Positions 8,945 to 19,327 of a stretch of 64,000 nucleotides of DNA are shown in pieces (position 1 is the stretch's first letter; each line of letters opens with the position of its first letter). Source of the DNA: Brevundimonas diminuta. GTDB lineage: Bacteria > Pseudomonadota > Alphaproteobacteria > Caulobacterales > Caulobacteraceae. The stretch lies in assembly GCF_022654015.1 (NCBI RefSeq), contig NZ_CP073063.1, forward strand, positions 2,418,001 to 2,482,000. Reading direction: 5' to 3'. The translations under genes and the position numbers were made by a program. The notes under the pieces were generated by a model that searched no databases, had not been told where the DNA came from, and saw nothing but the letters and a program-made list of their open reading frames with translations.

Positions 8945-11900
8945 GGGGTCGCTCCTTGGTTTGGGGGGGGTTGAACGGGCCTTGCGGCGCCTGAGGAGAA
9001 GGTAGCCCGCCGGTATAACGAGCATCGAGAGCAAAGGTGCGGTGATCATGCCTCCGATCACCGGCGCGGCGATCCGGCTCATCACTTCCGAGCCCGCGCC
9101 GTGGCCGATCAGAATCGGAAACAGGCCCGCCAGGACAACGGCGACCGTCATGGCCTTGGGCCGGACCCGCAGCAGGGCGCCTTCGCGAACGGCCTCTTGG
9201 ACCTGTCCGCGATCGGGGTCGGCTCCGCGATCTTTCAAAGCTTGCTTCAGATAGATCAGCATCACCACGCCGAACTCGGCCGAGAGGCCGGCCAGGGCGA
9301 TGAAGCCGACGCCGGTGGCGACGGACTGGTGAAAGCCGAGCAGATAGAGCAGCCAGATCCCCCCGGTCAGGGTGAACGGCAGGGTGGCCATGATCAGCAG
9401 GGCTTCGTCGAAGCGCCCGAACGTCAGGTAGAGCAGGACGAAGATGATCGCCAGCGTGGCCGGGACCACGATCCTGAGCCGCGCGGTCGCCCGTTCGAGA
9501 TATTCGAACTGGCCCGAGTAGGCGATGCTCACGCCAGGCGTGGGGGTGACGGCACGGGCCACGGCGCGACGCAGATCCGCGACGACCGAGGCCAGGTCGC
9601 GTCCCCGCACATCGACATAGACCCAGGTGGTCGGCCGGCCGTTCTCGGACTTCAGCATTGGCGGCCCGTCGGCGATCCGCAGATCGGCGACGGCGCCCAG
9701 GGTGATCTGCTGGCCTGAAGGCGTCAGGATCGGCAGGGCTCGCAGCTGCTCCACGCTGTCCCTCAACTCGCGCGGATAGCGCACGCTGATGGGATAGCGC
9801 GCCACGCCCTCCACGGTCTGGCCGATGGTTTCGCCGCCGATCGCGCCTGAGACGATCGACTGCACATCGGCGATGTTGAGACCGTAACGCCCCGCCGCGT
9901 CGCGGTCGATGTCGATATCGACGTAGCGGCCGCCCGTCAGACGCTCGGCCAGCGCCGAGCTCACGCCCGGCACGGATTGGGCGACCTCGGCGACCTCGGC
10001 CGCGACGCGGTCGATCTGACCGAGGTCGGCGCCGGACACCTTGACGCCGACGGGGCTCTTGATCCCCGTCGCCAGCATGTCGATGCGATTGCGGATGGGA
10101 GGAACCCAGACATTGGACAACCCCGGAACCTGGACCGCGCGGTCGAGCTCCTCGACCAGCTTCTCCGGCGTCATGCCGGGGCGCCATTCATCGCGTGGTT
10201 TGAACTGGATGGTGGTCTCGAACATTTCCAGCGGAGCCGGATCCGTCGCGGTTTCCGCCCGGCCGGCCTTGCCGAACACGGTCGCCACTTCCGGCACCGT
10301 GCGGATCATGCGGTCCGTCTGCTGCAGCAGTTCCGCGGCCTTGGCCGCAGAGAGGCCCGGCTGGGCCGAAGGCATATAGAGCAGGTCGCCCTCGTCCATC
10401 GCCGGCATGAATTCGCCGCCGAGCCGGCTGAGAGGCCAGGCCGTAGTGGCGAAGACCAGCAAGGCGACCAAGAGAGTTTTCCTTGGGTGACGCAGCACCC
10501 AGTCGAGCGGCCCCCGATAGATGTGGGTCAGGCAGCGGTTGATCGGGTTGCTCTGCTCGGCCGGTATCCGTCCCCGGATCAGATAGCCCATCAGAACCGG
10601 CACGAGGGTGATCGACAGGATCGCCGCGGCCGCCATGGCGTAGCTCTTGGTGAAGGCCAGCGGCGCGAACAGCCGACCCTCCTGGGCCTGGAGGCTGAAC
10701 ACCGGAATGAACGACAGGGTGATGATCAGCAGACTAAGGAACAGCGCCGGTCCGACCTCCACGGCCGCCTCGGTGATGACCTTCCACCGTTCCTCGCCCG
10801 CCAGCTTCTTGTCGGGGTGATCGTGCTCCCATCGCTCGATGTGTTTGTGGGCATTCTCGATCATGACCACTGCCGCGTCGACCATGGCCCCGATGGCGAT
10901 GGCGATGCCGCCCAGCGACATGATGTTGGCGTTCACGCCCTGAAGATTCATGATCAGGAAGGCCGCCAGCACGCCCAGCGGCAGGGTCAGGATGGCGACC
11001 AACGCCGACCGGGCGTGCCAGAGGAACAGGCCGCAGACCAGGGCGACGACAATGAACTCCTGGATCAACTTGCCGCTCAGATTGTCGATCGCCCGGTCGA
11101 TGAGCTGCGAGCGATCGTAGGTCGTCACCACTTCGACCCCCGGCGGCAATCCGGCTTTGAGCGTCTGGAGTTTCTCGGCGACAGCCGCGATCGTGGCGCG
11201 GGCGTTTGCGCCGGATCGCAGGATGACGACGCCGCCGGCGACCTCGCCTTCGCCATTCAGCTCCGCTATGCCGCGCCGCATCTCCGGGCCGATCTGGATG
11301 GTCGCGACGTCCCCGAGGCTGATCGGCACGCCTCCAGCCGCCGTGCGGAGCGGCACGGCCCGGAAGTCGTCGAGCTCGGTCAGATAGCCGTTGGCGCGCA
11401 CCATGTATTCGGTCTCGGCGAGCTGGAGCACCGAGCCGCCCGTCTCGCCGTTGGCGCGCTGGATGGCCTCCACCGCGGCCTGATGGGTCACGCCGTACGC
11501 GGCGAGCCGGACGGGGTCGAGCACCACCTGATACTGCCGCACCATGCCGCCCAGGCTGGCGACCTCCGCCACGCCCGGCACGGTCTTCAGCTCGTAGCGG
11601 AGAAACCAGTCCTGCAGGCTGCGCAACTGCGCCAGATCGTGGCGGCCGGTCCGATCGACCAGGGCGTACTCATAAACCCAGCCTACGCCGGTGGCGTCCG
11701 GACCAAGTGCCGGTTGGGCGGTCGCGGGAAGTCGCGCCTGCACCTGGCTCAGATATTCGAGGACCCGGGAACGGGCCCAGTAGAGGTCCGTCCCATCCTC
11801 GAACAGCACATAGACGAAGCTGTCGCCGAAGAAGGAGTAGCCCCGAACCGTTCGCGCGCCGGGCACCGACAGCATGGTGGTCGCCAGAGGATAGGTGACC

Positions 11901-12091
11901 TGGTTCTCGACGATCTGGGGGGCCTGCCCCGGATAGCTGGTGCGGATGATGACCTGTACGTCCGACAGGTCCGGCAGGGCGTCGACCGGCGTGCTGCGAA
12001 CCGCAAACAGGCCGGCGGCCAGCAGAGCGAGCGCGGCCATAAGGACGAGAAAACGTCCCTTGACCGAGGCGCGTATGATCGCGGCGATCAT
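8564..12091 (-). CDS. cusA: CusA copper/silver RND efflux pump, fused in frame to CusF-like domain
   Basis: The 1175-codon frame is CusA (residues 1-1049) followed by a CusF-like lipoprotein (1050-1175). The pump part keeps E. coli CusA positions exactly: proton-relay D405 in 'GAMVDAAVV', and the copper-binding methionines M573, M623 and M672. This supports Cu(I)/Ag(I) as substrate. The protein forms the inner-membrane trimer that exports through CusB and CusC. The start overlaps the cusB stop by four bases. A run of eight G (C on the coding strand) at 8963-8970 carries the frame into cusF; with seven bases cusA would stop at a TGA overlapping the cusF ATG. The fusion is thus suspect (slippage or sequencing error). 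Confidence 0.92.
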   Translation of the reverse strand: MIAAIIRASVKGRFLVLMAALALLAAGLFAVRSTPVDALPDLSDVQVIIRTSYPGQAPQIVENQVTYPLATTMLSVPGARTVRGYSFFGDSFVYVLFEDGTDLYWARSRVLEYLSQVQARLPATAQPALGPDATGVGWVYEYALVDRTGRHDLAQLRSLQDWFLRYELKTVPGVAEVASLGGMVRQYQVVLDPVRLAAYGVTHQAAVEAIQRANGETGGSVLQLAETEYMVRANGYLTELDDFRAVPLRTAAGGVPISLGDVATIQIGPEMRRGIAELNGEGEVAGGVVILRSGANARATIAAVAEKLQTLKAGLPPGVEVVTTYDRSQLIDRAIDNLSGKLIQEFIVVALVCGLFLWHARSALVAILTLPLGVLAAFLIMNLQGVNANIMSLGGIAIAIGAMVDAAVVMIENAHKHIERWEHDHPDKKLAGEERWKVITEAAVEVGPALFLSLLIITLSFIPVFSLQAQEGRLFAPLAFTKSYAMAAAAILSITLVPVLMGYLIRGRIPAEQSNPINRCLTHIYRGPLDWVLRHPRKTLLVALLVFATTAWPLSRLGGEFMPAMDEGDLLYMPSAQPGLSAAKAAELLQQTDRMIRTVPEVATVFGKAGRAETATDPAPLEMFETTIQFKPRDEWRPGMTPEKLVEELDRAVQVPGLSNVWVPPIRNRIDMLATGIKSPVGVKVSGADLGQIDRVAAEVAEVAQSVPGVSSALAERLTGGRYVDIDIDRDAAGRYGLNIADVQSIVSGAIGGETIGQTVEGVARYPISVRYPRELRDSVEQLRALPILTPSGQQITLGAVADLRIADGPPMLKSENGRPTTWVYVDVRGRDLASVVADLRRAVARAVTPTPGVSIAYSGQFEYLERATARLRIVVPATLAIIFVLLYLTFGRFDEALLIMATLPFTLTGGIWLLYLLGFHQSVATGVGFIALAGLSAEFGVVMLIYLKQALKDRGADPDRGQVQEAVREGALLRVRPKAMTVAVVLAGLFPILIGHGAGSEVMSRIAAPVIGGMITAPLLSMLVIPAGYLLLRRRKARSTPPKPRSDPMTRTLVSLAGAAMMLSACGQPADPAAEPAAAAPVDTASAAGAADTATSPAAGSRSGSGAGVVTAVDTAAGTVTINHEAIPAVGWPAMTMSFTADPAVAQQAAVGDRVQFDLTVQGNAGEVTAIRPE

Positions 12092-13422
12092 TGCCCCGAC
12101 CTCTCGCGCGGCGCGGGCGCGGCCATGGATGCGCCCGTCTGGGCGGCGGCGGGCCGGCCGGCCGTCGGCGACGCCGGGGCGCGTGCGGGTCCGGAAGTTT
12201 GGCCGATCGGCCGCGCCGTGACGCCTGACAAGCTGGCTTCGGAATCGATCAGGAACTGCCCCGACGCGACGATTCGTTCGCCTTCCCTGAGACCGGCGAG
12301 GATCTCGGTCTGTCCGCCGGCTTCCCGTCCGATGCGGACCTCGGCCGGTTGATAGCGGCCCTCCGGCAGGGCGAGCATGACGATGTCACGTTCTCCGGTC
12401 CGGATCACCGCCTCGGTCGGCACGAGCAGAGCCGAAGTCGAACCGCCGCCGAAGGTGATCCGGCCGAACATGCCCGGCCTGAGACGCCCTCCCCGATTGG
12501 CCATTTCGATCCGCGCGGTGATCGTGCGACTGTCGCCGACGAGCTCCGGCAACAGGGCGGTCAGGCGACCCGTGAACCGCTCGCCCGGGAACGCGGCCAG
12601 GGCGACCTCGACGGACTGCCCGGCTCTCAGCTGGTTCGCGAGCGCCTCCGGGATGGCGGCGTTGACCCAGACGGTCGACAGGCCGTTGATCTCGGCCAGG
12701 GTCATGCCCTGGGCGACGCTCATGCCGGCGCGCACGCTCAGCGTCTTGATCACGCCGCCAGTGGGCGTCGAGATCGTGATCGTGTTCCGCGCCCGCCCGC
12801 TGCGTTCCACAGAAGCGATTACGCCCTCGGACATGCCCAACAGCACCAGTCGCTGCCGCGCCGCCTGGATCAGGGGCGTATTGCCGGTGCGTCGCACGGC
12901 GAGATATTCGGTCTGGGCTCCGCCCCAGGACGGAATGAGCAGATCGACCAGAGGGGCGCCCGCGGCGACCACGTCGCCCGGCGCGCGGTTGTAGACGCGC
13001 TGGACGAAGCCGTCCGCGCGCGACTGGACCACAGCGATGTCGCGTTCGTTGTAACCTATGATCGCCGTGGCGCTGAGATCGCCCTCCAGGTCGCCACGGC
13101 GGGCCGTGGCATATCGGCCCCCCAGATTCTGGGCCAGCGCCGGATCGATCCGGACGCCGGGGGTGGCGCTACTTCCCCCCTCATCGGCATACTTGGGGAT
13201 GGTGTCCATGTTCATCGACGATTTTCCAGGCCCCGGATATCGTTCGTTCGGAACCATGGGATCGTACCAGTAGAGGATCTCGCGCTCCCCTGCCCCCTCG
13301 GCGGTCTCGCCGCCGGCCCCATCCAGGCGTGGAGCGACGACGATGCCTGCCCCGACGCCGACCCCGACCAAAAGAAGCGCGCCCATGGCGACGCCCAGGC
13401 GTTTGTTGCGAAGGGCGTTCAT
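12088..13422 (-). CDS. cusB: CusB-type RND periplasmic adaptor
   Basis: 444 residues. The N-terminal membrane anchor (10-31) is followed by a heavy-metal-binding segment '[18 protein letters not shown]' with 'SMNMD'. Next come the barrel-sandwich and beta-barrel of membrane-fusion proteins ('[13 protein letters not shown]', '[15 protein letters not shown]', 'GKITFG'-like 'GRITFGG'). The adaptor joins CusA to the outer-membrane channel and passes Cu/Ag. It overlaps cusA and cusC by four bases at each end (ATGA), a tight operon. The Pro/Ala-rich C-terminal tail (about 405-444) is long for the family. Confidence 0.92.
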   Translation of the reverse strand: MNALRNKRLGVAMGALLLVGVGVGAGIVVAPRLDGAGGETAEGAGEREILYWYDPMVPNERYPGPGKSSMNMDTIPKYADEGGSSATPGVRIDPALAQNLGGRYATARRGDLEGDLSATAIIGYNERDIAVVQSRADGFVQRVYNRAPGDVVAAGAPLVDLLIPSWGGAQTEYLAVRRTGNTPLIQAARQRLVLLGMSEGVIASVERSGRARNTITISTPTGGVIKTLSVRAGMSVAQGMTLAEINGLSTVWVNAAIPEALANQLRAGQSVEVALAAFPGERFTGRLTALLPELVGDSRTITARIEMANRGGRLRPGMFGRITFGGGSTSALLVPTEAVIRTGERDIVMLALPEGRYQPAEVRIGREAGGQTEILAGLREGERIVASGQFLIDSEASLSGVTARPIGQTSGPARAPASPTAGRPAAAQTGASMAAPAPRERSGQ

Positions 13423-14750
13423 CGGTCGTCGTTCCCATAGGTGAGAGTGATCTCGACCACCTGACGCTTCACGGCGGCCTCGCGATCGAGCGCGTCGAGC
13501 CGGGCGTTGGCCACGGCGGTGAAGGCTTCGAGAACTTCAACGATGCCCGCCCGGCCCGCCGCATAGCTCGCGGTTTCGAGATCGGAACGCTGAAGGACAC
13601 TGGGCAGAACGACGTCGCGCGACCGGATCCATTGATCGTGAGCGGTCACGTATTCCGCCAGGGCGCTTCGCAGCGACGCGGTCAACACGCGCTCAGCGTC
13701 CTCACGCTCGGCGGAGACCCGCAGCGCATCAGCGGCGCGCGCGGCGATGACCGGATCCTGCCTCCGACCGGGAAAGATCGGCAGCCGCACGCTCGCTCCG
13801 ACGGAGAACAGATCGCCGAACCGCTCATCGCGGCGGGCGTAGCTGGCTTGGAACGACCAGTCCGGCCGGCGTCCGGCGCGGGCCAGATCGACCTCGGCTT
13901 CGGCGCGGCGCGCGGCGGCTCCATAGGCCCGCACGGTCGGCAGCTGGGCGATGCCGCTCTGTAAGGCGACCAGGTCGAGATCGTCCTGCGGCGGCGGTCC
14001 GACCGTCTCGGGATCGGCGTCGCCCGTCCACCGGGCCAGTTCGGCTCGCGCCTTCTCGATGTCGGCGGCGAGACTGCTGCGGCGATCGTCAAGATCCGCC
14101 TTGAGCTGAACGGGACCGAGAGCGTTGGCGGGCCGATAGGCGCCGGACGCGACTCCGGCCGGGGCGGCGTCCCAGAGGGGTTGCAACGTCGCCAGCAGCT
14201 CGTCCAGCGCTGCAAAGCGGAGCTCGGCATAGAACAGGTCGATCCACGCGAGGCCCGCGGCGACCCGGACCTCTCGTCGCGCGACGGACTCCTCAGCGCC
14301 GGCGACGCCGATCGCCGCCTCGGCGATGTCTCGCTCGGCGCGACGACGCGCGCGGCTGGGCACTTCCTGCTCGACGCCGATCCTGAGCATGGTGAAGTCT
14401 TCATCGAATTGCCCCGCGAACGGCCCGTTCACCGGATATCCGTCGAGACCGACGGAGAGCCGGGGGTCCGGCAGGCGCCCGGCAGCGGGCGCGGCGGCCC
14501 GAGCCGCGTCGACGCCCAGAGCGCTGGCTCTCAGGCGCGGCGCCTCGCTGGCGGCGCGGGCCAGAGTCTCGTCGAAGGTCTGGGGGTCGGCACGGGCCGG
14601 CGCGGCGCAGAGTCCGAGCACCAGGAGTGCGGCCAGCGGCCAGGGCCGGTCAACGGGGCACGGCCAGCAAGGCCGCCGCAAGCGTCGCGGCAAGGGAACC
14701 GCCGGGAGACGGCGCACGACGGAGACCGCCGTGCCGAAGCGAATGATCAT
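13419..14750 (-). CDS. cusC: CusC/TolC-type outer-membrane channel protein
   Basis: 443 residues of a TolC-family protein with two repeats of the long helical barrel ('FDETLARAASEAPRLRAS', 'AELRFAALDELLATL', 'ALAEYVTAHDQWIRSRD'). The signal peptide core 'PLAALLVLGLCAAPARA' lies unusually deep (about 38-55), so the true start may be a GTG at 14717 or another downstream codon. It is the outer-membrane exit duct for the Cus pump and the first gene of the cusCBA operon. Confidence 0.88.
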   Translation of the reverse strand: MIIRFGTAVSVVRRLPAVPLPRRLRRPCWPCPVDRPWPLAALLVLGLCAAPARADPQTFDETLARAASEAPRLRASALGVDAARAAAPAAGRLPDPRLSVGLDGYPVNGPFAGQFDEDFTMLRIGVEQEVPSRARRRAERDIAEAAIGVAGAEESVARREVRVAAGLAWIDLFYAELRFAALDELLATLQPLWDAAPAGVASGAYRPANALGPVQLKADLDDRRSSLAADIEKARAELARWTGDADPETVGPPPQDDLDLVALQSGIAQLPTVRAYGAAARRAEAEVDLARAGRRPDWSFQASYARRDERFGDLFSVGASVRLPIFPGRRQDPVIAARAADALRVSAEREDAERVLTASLRSALAEYVTAHDQWIRSRDVVLPSVLQRSDLETASYAAGRAGIVEVLEAFTAVANARLDALDREAAVKRQVVEITLTYGNDDR

Positions 14751-14862
14751 GAGAATTCTCGATAACCGCCGCGTCCACCTCGCGGCGTGACGCAGGCGCA
14801 GACCTCAGTCGATCGGCGGACGCCGCGAAGCGGTGCGCGGCTTTCCGATCAGCGAAAGCAGT

Positions 14863-15225
14863 CTACGACAGCGGTTTGGGCGGACTCTTCAGTGGAAGCG
14901 GACCCGCGCCTTCCAGCGCGACATCGACCTCGGCGAACGATTTCGCCCCCGACCCGAGCGGATGCTCGATCGCCGGCGCGGGCGGCATCGGCGAGGCGAC
15001 GGCGGCGCAGCCCATCTTGGCGATGCAATCCGGCGTCATCTTGCTGCACGGGCCTTCGGCGTCGTCGACGGCTTCGTCCGCCATGTCCATCATCTCGGCG
15101 CAGTCCGCCTCCGGCATTGCCGCCGTCGCCTCGAACACCTGAACCGGAGTGGCGTGCGCCGACGACTGGCCGATGAACCCGGCCACCGCGAGGGCGAACA
15201 GAAGGACGCGGACAATATTCCACAT
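14863..15225 (-). CDS. small exported Cys/Met-containing protein
   Basis: 120 residues from the ATG at 15225 (an upstream ATG at 15312 would put 29 charged residues before the signal peptide). The signal peptide ends near 'QSSAHA'. The mature part holds four cysteines in 'DCAEMMDM' and 'PCSKMTPDCIAKMGC'. Similar small proteins ride with cus and cop operons; a periplasmic metal-binding role is an inference. It is 112 bases upstream of cusC and is likely the first gene of that transcript. Confidence 0.72.
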   Translation of the reverse strand: MWNIVRVLLFALAVAGFIGQSSAHATPVQVFEATAAMPEADCAEMMDMADEAVDDAEGPCSKMTPDCIAKMGCAAVASPMPPAPAIEHPLGSGAKSFAEVDVALEGAGPLPLKSPPKPLS

Positions 15226-15434
15226 GGCGGCCGAGATAGGCGCTTCGAGGCCCTTCGAGTCAAGACGCGACCGCGCCGGACGGCGCGCGCCGTCCGCTTC
15301 GGTCGCGACCATGACGAACGCCCTTCATCGCCGTCCGTCGGGAGCATGATCGACCGCAGAAGAGCCGCTCCAGTGGCGCTTCAGCGCAGACCCGCTTACG
15401 CTGGGAGGGAAGATTCAGGATCTGAGAGGATGGC

Positions 15435-16706
15435 GTGCCGGACAGACTTCGAGACCTCATCGCGCAATGGCGTAACGATCCCTCGGCGACCTACCAGACC
15501 TGGTTCCTGTGGGATGAACGGCTGAAGAATTTCCGGTCGATCGGCCGGGGCATCGGCCAGGTGGTCGAGGAGATCGAGACGGGCCGCTTCGGTGTCGCCT
15601 ATCGCGGCTCGTCCCTGGAGACCATCGTCCATTCCGTCGCCGAGCAGCGACAGATCTTCAAGGGCGCCGACCACGCCTTTCTGTGGAAGCCCAAGTTGAG
15701 GATCCCCGACATCTACGAGAACCCGGCGAACCAGCGCGCCTTCGGCCGCCTGCTGCATCATTGCAGCGGCTGTTCCACAGCCGACGAGATTCTCTCCGGC
15801 ATCCGCACGATCGATCAACTCAAGATCAAGGGCCTCGGGCCGGCCGTCGCCAACCTGATCTATTTCCTGCACCCCACGCATGCGCCCCCGTTCAACACCG
15901 CCATCGTCAACGGTTACAACGCGATCACCGGCTCGAAGGTGAAGCTCGGCAGCTGGGAACATTATCTGGCCATGCGGGAGGGCCTCCTGGCGCTGAACGC
16001 CCGATATCGTGACCTTCTGTCGAACGATCTGGGCGCCCTCGCGGGATTCCTGTTCGATGTCGGCTCCGGGCGGTATCCGGCGCCGCCCCCCGCCGGTGAC
16101 GCGCTCTCGCGCCAGGGGTGGGAAGAACGGCTCGCCCAGGCCCGCGCGGAAGCCCTGAAGTTCGAGAAGGCGACGGCGCAGCAACGCGAGACGGATCGCA
16201 CGCACACGGAAATCCAGGCCTGGCTTCGTGATCTGGGACGCGCGCTCGGCTATCGGGTCTGGATCGCCGCCAACGACCGGAGCCGGCTCCATGACGGCGC
16301 GCGTCTCGGCGAGGGCTGTCTCGATCAACTTCCGACGGCGCTGGCGAACGGCGCTGGCGCCGAGTCGATCCGTCTGATCGACGTCCTCTGGCTCGATGCC
16401 TCGCCGGATCGCGTAGCGGCGGCCTTCGAAGTCGAGCACTCCACCACCATCTATTCCGGCGTGGTGCGCATGCTGGATCTGGCGCTCTCGGGTGAACTCC
16501 ACACGTCCGCCGGTCTCTTTCTGGTGGCGCCGGACAGCCGGGAAGGCGATGTCCGGGCCCAGCTCCAGCGGCCGGCTTTCAGCCGGATCTCGGACCTGGA
16601 CGTCCGATATCTGCCCTATGGGGAGTTGGACCGGCACCGGGGATCGATCGCGCGCTTCGGCTCCGACCTGCGAGGCCTGACCGAAATCTCTCACCGCCTG
16701 ACCTGA
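15435..16706 (+). CDS. HhH-like plus PDDEXK-like nuclease-type protein of unknown role
   Basis: 423 residues from a GTG with Shine-Dalgarno GAGAGGA. The N-terminal half has 'DQLKIKGLGPAVANLIYFL' (127-145), the hairpin GLGPAVA pattern of HhH DNA-binding/glycosylase domains. The C-terminal half has 'HTEIQAWLRDLGRALGY' (257-273), then 'IDVLWLD' with D316 and 'AAFEVEHSTTIYSG' with E332 and E334, a layout like the PDDEXK nuclease core (D...ExE). It stands alone, facing away from the cus operon. It could be a restriction or repair enzyme; it has no methyltransferase neighbour. Not recognized as a named family. Confidence 0.65.
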   Translation: MPDRLRDLIAQWRNDPSATYQTWFLWDERLKNFRSIGRGIGQVVEEIETGRFGVAYRGSSLETIVHSVAEQRQIFKGADHAFLWKPKLRIPDIYENPANQRAFGRLLHHCSGCSTADEILSGIRTIDQLKIKGLGPAVANLIYFLHPTHAPPFNTAIVNGYNAITGSKVKLGSWEHYLAMREGLLALNARYRDLLSNDLGALAGFLFDVGSGRYPAPPPAGDALSRQGWEERLAQARAEALKFEKATAQQRETDRTHTEIQAWLRDLGRALGYRVWIAANDRSRLHDGARLGEGCLDQLPTALANGAGAESIRLIDVLWLDASPDRVAAAFEVEHSTTIYSGVVRMLDLALSGELHTSAGLFLVAPDSREGDVRAQLQRPAFSRISDLDVRYLPYGELDRHRGSIARFGSDLRGLTEISHRLT

Positions 16707-16736
16707 CCACCCGCCCGCGCCCGGGCGCAACCCGCA

Positions 16737-17465
16737 TCAACTCGAACCGCCCGTCCGCCGAGACGCCCGGAAAGCCTTCAGATCACGCGCTAGGCGGATC
16801 CATAGCAGGATGATCCCGGTGATCACGATGCTCAGGGTGAGGAAGGTCGTGATGATGATCAGCGGATGGTTGAAGTTCTCGCCGGTCTTCCAGTCCATGA
16901 TGTGGAGCCGCCAGAAGAAGTCATAGAACCGCCAGACGCCCGAGCGGCGCGTCACGACCTCTCCGGTGGCCGGCGACAGATAGAAGGTCGTCCGTTCGCG
17001 GTCGGCGAAATCGACCCTCCAGAGCGGTCCTGTCCGGCCGGTTTCCTGAGGCGCCGTGGCCAGCAGCACGGCGCCGGACACCTTCGCCTCGCCCTTGTAG
17101 CCCGTCCGGGCGAACGCCGAGGCCTCGCCAGCGGACATCGGCCCGAACGGAAGGCCCGTGACGGCGGACACGACGACGGGCTCTCCGTCCGCCGGTTTCA
17201 AAGTCCAGGCGGGTCCGCGCGGCGTCGTGCGCAGCTCCGCCTCGACAGGGGCCACGCCCGCGCGACGGGCCACGACGGCGAGGGTCGGAAGAGCTCCAAC
17301 CTCAAGCAGAGCCGGCTTGAGTTCGGCCGCGCGATGTTCGCTACGCACCGTCTCGATCGGAATGACGGTCATGACCAGACCGCCGCCGACCCAGAACAGA
17401 ACCTGCAGCCCCACCACGAGGGCGACCCATTTGTGAAGCTGGGTCGACAGCCTGAGAACCTTCAT
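16737..17465 (-). CDS. PepSY-domain membrane protein
   Basis: 242 residues with a membrane helix at the N-terminus (about 10-33) and another near 200-225. Between them is a periplasmic PepSY-like region ending in 'TTFYLSPATGEVVTRRSG' and 'WRLHIMDW'. Proteins of this class sit in the inner membrane and are common in metal and iron loci; the biochemical role is not established. It is the last gene of a minus-strand group with the DUF411, NTF2-like and DUF2231 genes. Confidence 0.82.
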   Translation of the reverse strand: MKVLRLSTQLHKWVALVVGLQVLFWVGGGLVMTVIPIETVRSEHRAAELKPALLEVGALPTLAVVARRAGVAPVEAELRTTPRGPAWTLKPADGEPVVVSAVTGLPFGPMSAGEASAFARTGYKGEAKVSGAVLLATAPQETGRTGPLWRVDFADRERTTFYLSPATGEVVTRRSGVWRFYDFFWRLHIMDWKTGENFNHPLIIITTFLTLSIVITGIILLWIRLARDLKAFRASRRTGGSS

Positions 17466-17478
17466 GGAACGAACCCGA

Positions 17479-17952
17479 CTAGCTGTGACGCGCGAAGACG
17501 CGTGTGCCGCCGCCCTCGAGGATCAGCAGGGTCTCATAGGGCTCGCGCTGGCCGTCCGGCGTCTCCATGCCCGGCGACCCCAGGGGCATCGCCGGAACCG
17601 CCAGGCCCACGGCCTTGGGACGCTCGGCCAGAAGCCGTCTCACGTCCTCGGCCGGCACATGGCCCTCCAGAACATAGCCCCCGATCAGGGCGGTGTGACA
17701 GGACGCGAGGGCTTCGGGCACGCCCTGGGTGCTGCGGATCGAGCGGAGACTGGGAAGCTCGCTGATCCGCGCCTCGAAGCCCGCGGCGCGCATGTGATCC
17801 ACCCAGGCCGTGCAACAGGCGCAGGTCGGCGTCTTGTAGACGGCGAGCTCGTTCGACGCGCGACCGACCGGGGCGCAGGCCGCGACCGCCAGGGCGCCCG
17901 TTCCCATGGCGATGAGACTGCGGCGTGAGAGTGGAATGGACTGGGACCCCAT
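17479..17952 (-). CDS. DUF411 metal-binding protein
   Basis: 157 residues. The N-terminus carries a twin-arginine-like signal (RRSLIAMGTGALAVAAC). The DUF411 hallmarks are 'YKTPTCACCTAWVDHM' (two/three Cys), 'SCHTALIGGYVLEGHVP' and 'GLAVPAMPLGSPGME'. DUF411 proteins are exported copper-locus proteins, probably metal-binding. It is placed 13 bases ahead of the PepSY gene and is likely co-transcribed. Confidence 0.9.
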   Translation of the reverse strand: MGSQSIPLSRRSLIAMGTGALAVAACAPVGRASNELAVYKTPTCACCTAWVDHMRAAGFEARISELPSLRSIRSTQGVPEALASCHTALIGGYVLEGHVPAEDVRRLLAERPKAVGLAVPAMPLGSPGMETPDGQREPYETLLILEGGGTRVFARHS

Positions 17953-18002
17953 GAGACCTCAAGAAAACGATGTGCAAACGGCGCTGACCGTCGCGGTCGC
18001 GC

Positions 18003-18470
18003 TCAGGCCGCCGGACGGAAAGGCCGCGCCGAGGAATGATAGATGTCGAACCTCCACTCGTCACCTCGCTTGCGCAGGACGCTGGTCGCGGCGCCGCGGC
18101 GTTCTATGGGAGCTCGCGCGCCGTCCTTGAAGGTGATGTGGTAGGTGTAGGTCTCGCTTACGAAGGCCGTATCGCCATCGACCTCGATCTTCATGTCGTG
18201 GTCGCGGAAGTCGAACCCGGCGAGATCGGCGAACTCAGGACCCAGATGGTGCTCCAGATAGTAGGCGAACGATCCCTCCACGCCGCCGTTCTCGAAGATT
18301 TCGGAGTCGGACCAGAACAGGGCCGGCGTCTGCGACACATCCATCCGCTCGATGGCGGTCTTGTAGGCGGTGACCACGGCGCGGACCTGTTGTTCGTCCG
18401 CGGTCTGGGCCTGCGAGGCGGTGGCGAGGAGAGCGGCGACCGCCAGTCCGGCGAAGGTTGAACGAAACAT
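18003..18470 (-). CDS. exported NTF2-like (SnoaL/DUF4440) protein
   Basis: 155 residues from ATG 18470. The signal peptide 'MFRSTFAGLAVAALLATASQAQ' is followed by a cone-shaped NTF2-like fold ('AVVTAYKTAIERMD', 'VSETYTYHITFKDG', 'RKRGDEWRFDIYHSS'). The fold serves varied ligand-binding or enzymatic roles; none can be named here. It lies between DUF2231 and DUF411 genes, all on the minus strand. Confidence 0.78.
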   Translation of the reverse strand: MFRSTFAGLAVAALLATASQAQTADEQQVRAVVTAYKTAIERMDVSQTPALFWSDSEIFENGGVEGSFAYYLEHHLGPEFADLAGFDFRDHDMKIEVDGDTAFVSETYTYHITFKDGARAPIERRGAATSVLRKRGDEWRFDIYHSSARPFRPAA

Positions 18471-18559
18471 CGTGGGCGAGGCTCCTGTTTGCCGGCCGCG
18501 AAAGGTGTGTCGGACGGGCGTGGGTGAAAAAACGAGAAGGTTGAACGACGGCGCGGCCT

Positions 18560-19210
18560 TCAGAACATCAGATGTCTCACGCCGTGGGTCAGCATGCCGC
18601 CCAAGAGGCCGTTGATCACGACGGCGACGGCGGTGAGCGTCAACAGGCCGATGTAGACTCTCTCGCGCCCGGGCCCCGGCCGGCGGACCCAGTGCTCCTT
18701 CGCCCACCAGCTGAGGAGGCCCAGCGCGGCGATCGAAGTGCCGAGCCATCTGTGAGAGGCGTGGGTCGCGTCGTCCCGTCCCGGCATCCCCATGGCGAAC
18801 CAGCCCAATGCCACTGCGCCGACCGCGGAGATGGCCGCCAAGGCGATGATGACGCGCGTGCCCTGGGTCAGGACCGGACGCCGGAGGGTCAGGGCGGCGA
18901 TCTCGAGGAGGGCGGCGACGAGGAACAGGGCGATCGGAAAATGCACCGCGGCCGGGTGCATGGCGCCGAGCCAGCGGTACAGGCGCTGCGGCATGGGTTT
19001 CGGACCCTCGTCCGCCATCATGGCCCCGTGGTCCATGTCGGCCGCCATGCCGGGCATGGCCGTCATGTCCGATTGCGGCCCCTCGGCGGTCGATGCGGCG
19101 CTCTGGCCGCGAACCGCCGGGGCGTCATGATCCTCGTGCGCGATCGCGGGCGCGCTCACCGACAAGGCGAGCGCGAGTCCCAATGCCGGGAAAAATCCGC
19201 GTGATGTCAT
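18560..19210 (-). CDS. DUF2231 membrane protein with His/Met-rich N-terminus
   Basis: 216 residues. After a signal peptide (to about residue 24) there is a His/Met/Asp stretch ('HEDHDAP', 'MPGMAADMDHGAMM') suited to binding copper. Four membrane helices with 'MHPAAVHFPIALFL', the DUF2231 hallmark, follow. Inner-membrane location; the family often occurs with metal and cytochrome genes. The gene diverges from the cnrYXH-like module across 117 bases, which must hold promoters for both. Confidence 0.85.
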   Translation of the reverse strand: MTSRGFFPALGLALALSVSAPAIAHEDHDAPAVRGQSAASTAEGPQSDMTAMPGMAADMDHGAMMADEGPKPMPQRLYRWLGAMHPAAVHFPIALFLVAALLEIAALTLRRPVLTQGTRVIIALAAISAVGAVALGWFAMGMPGRDDATHASHRWLGTSIAALGLLSWWAKEHWVRRPGPGRERVYIGLLTLTAVAVVINGLLGGMLTHGVRHLMF

Positions 19211-19327
19211 AAACCCTCTCCACTCCTGTCCCTTCTGCTATCTACGCAGCGCGAGGTCCGCCCCCTCGCCCGAGGGATGTCACGGTCTTGGCCGTAGTAG
19301 GATGTAGGGGCGCAAGGAGAGTGTTCG

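Noticed and set aside
9977..12352. Long plus-strand open frame opposite cusA (about 790 codons)
   Set aside because: It is antisense to cusA, whose motifs and ligands are fully conserved; long shadows are expected in high-GC coding DNA.
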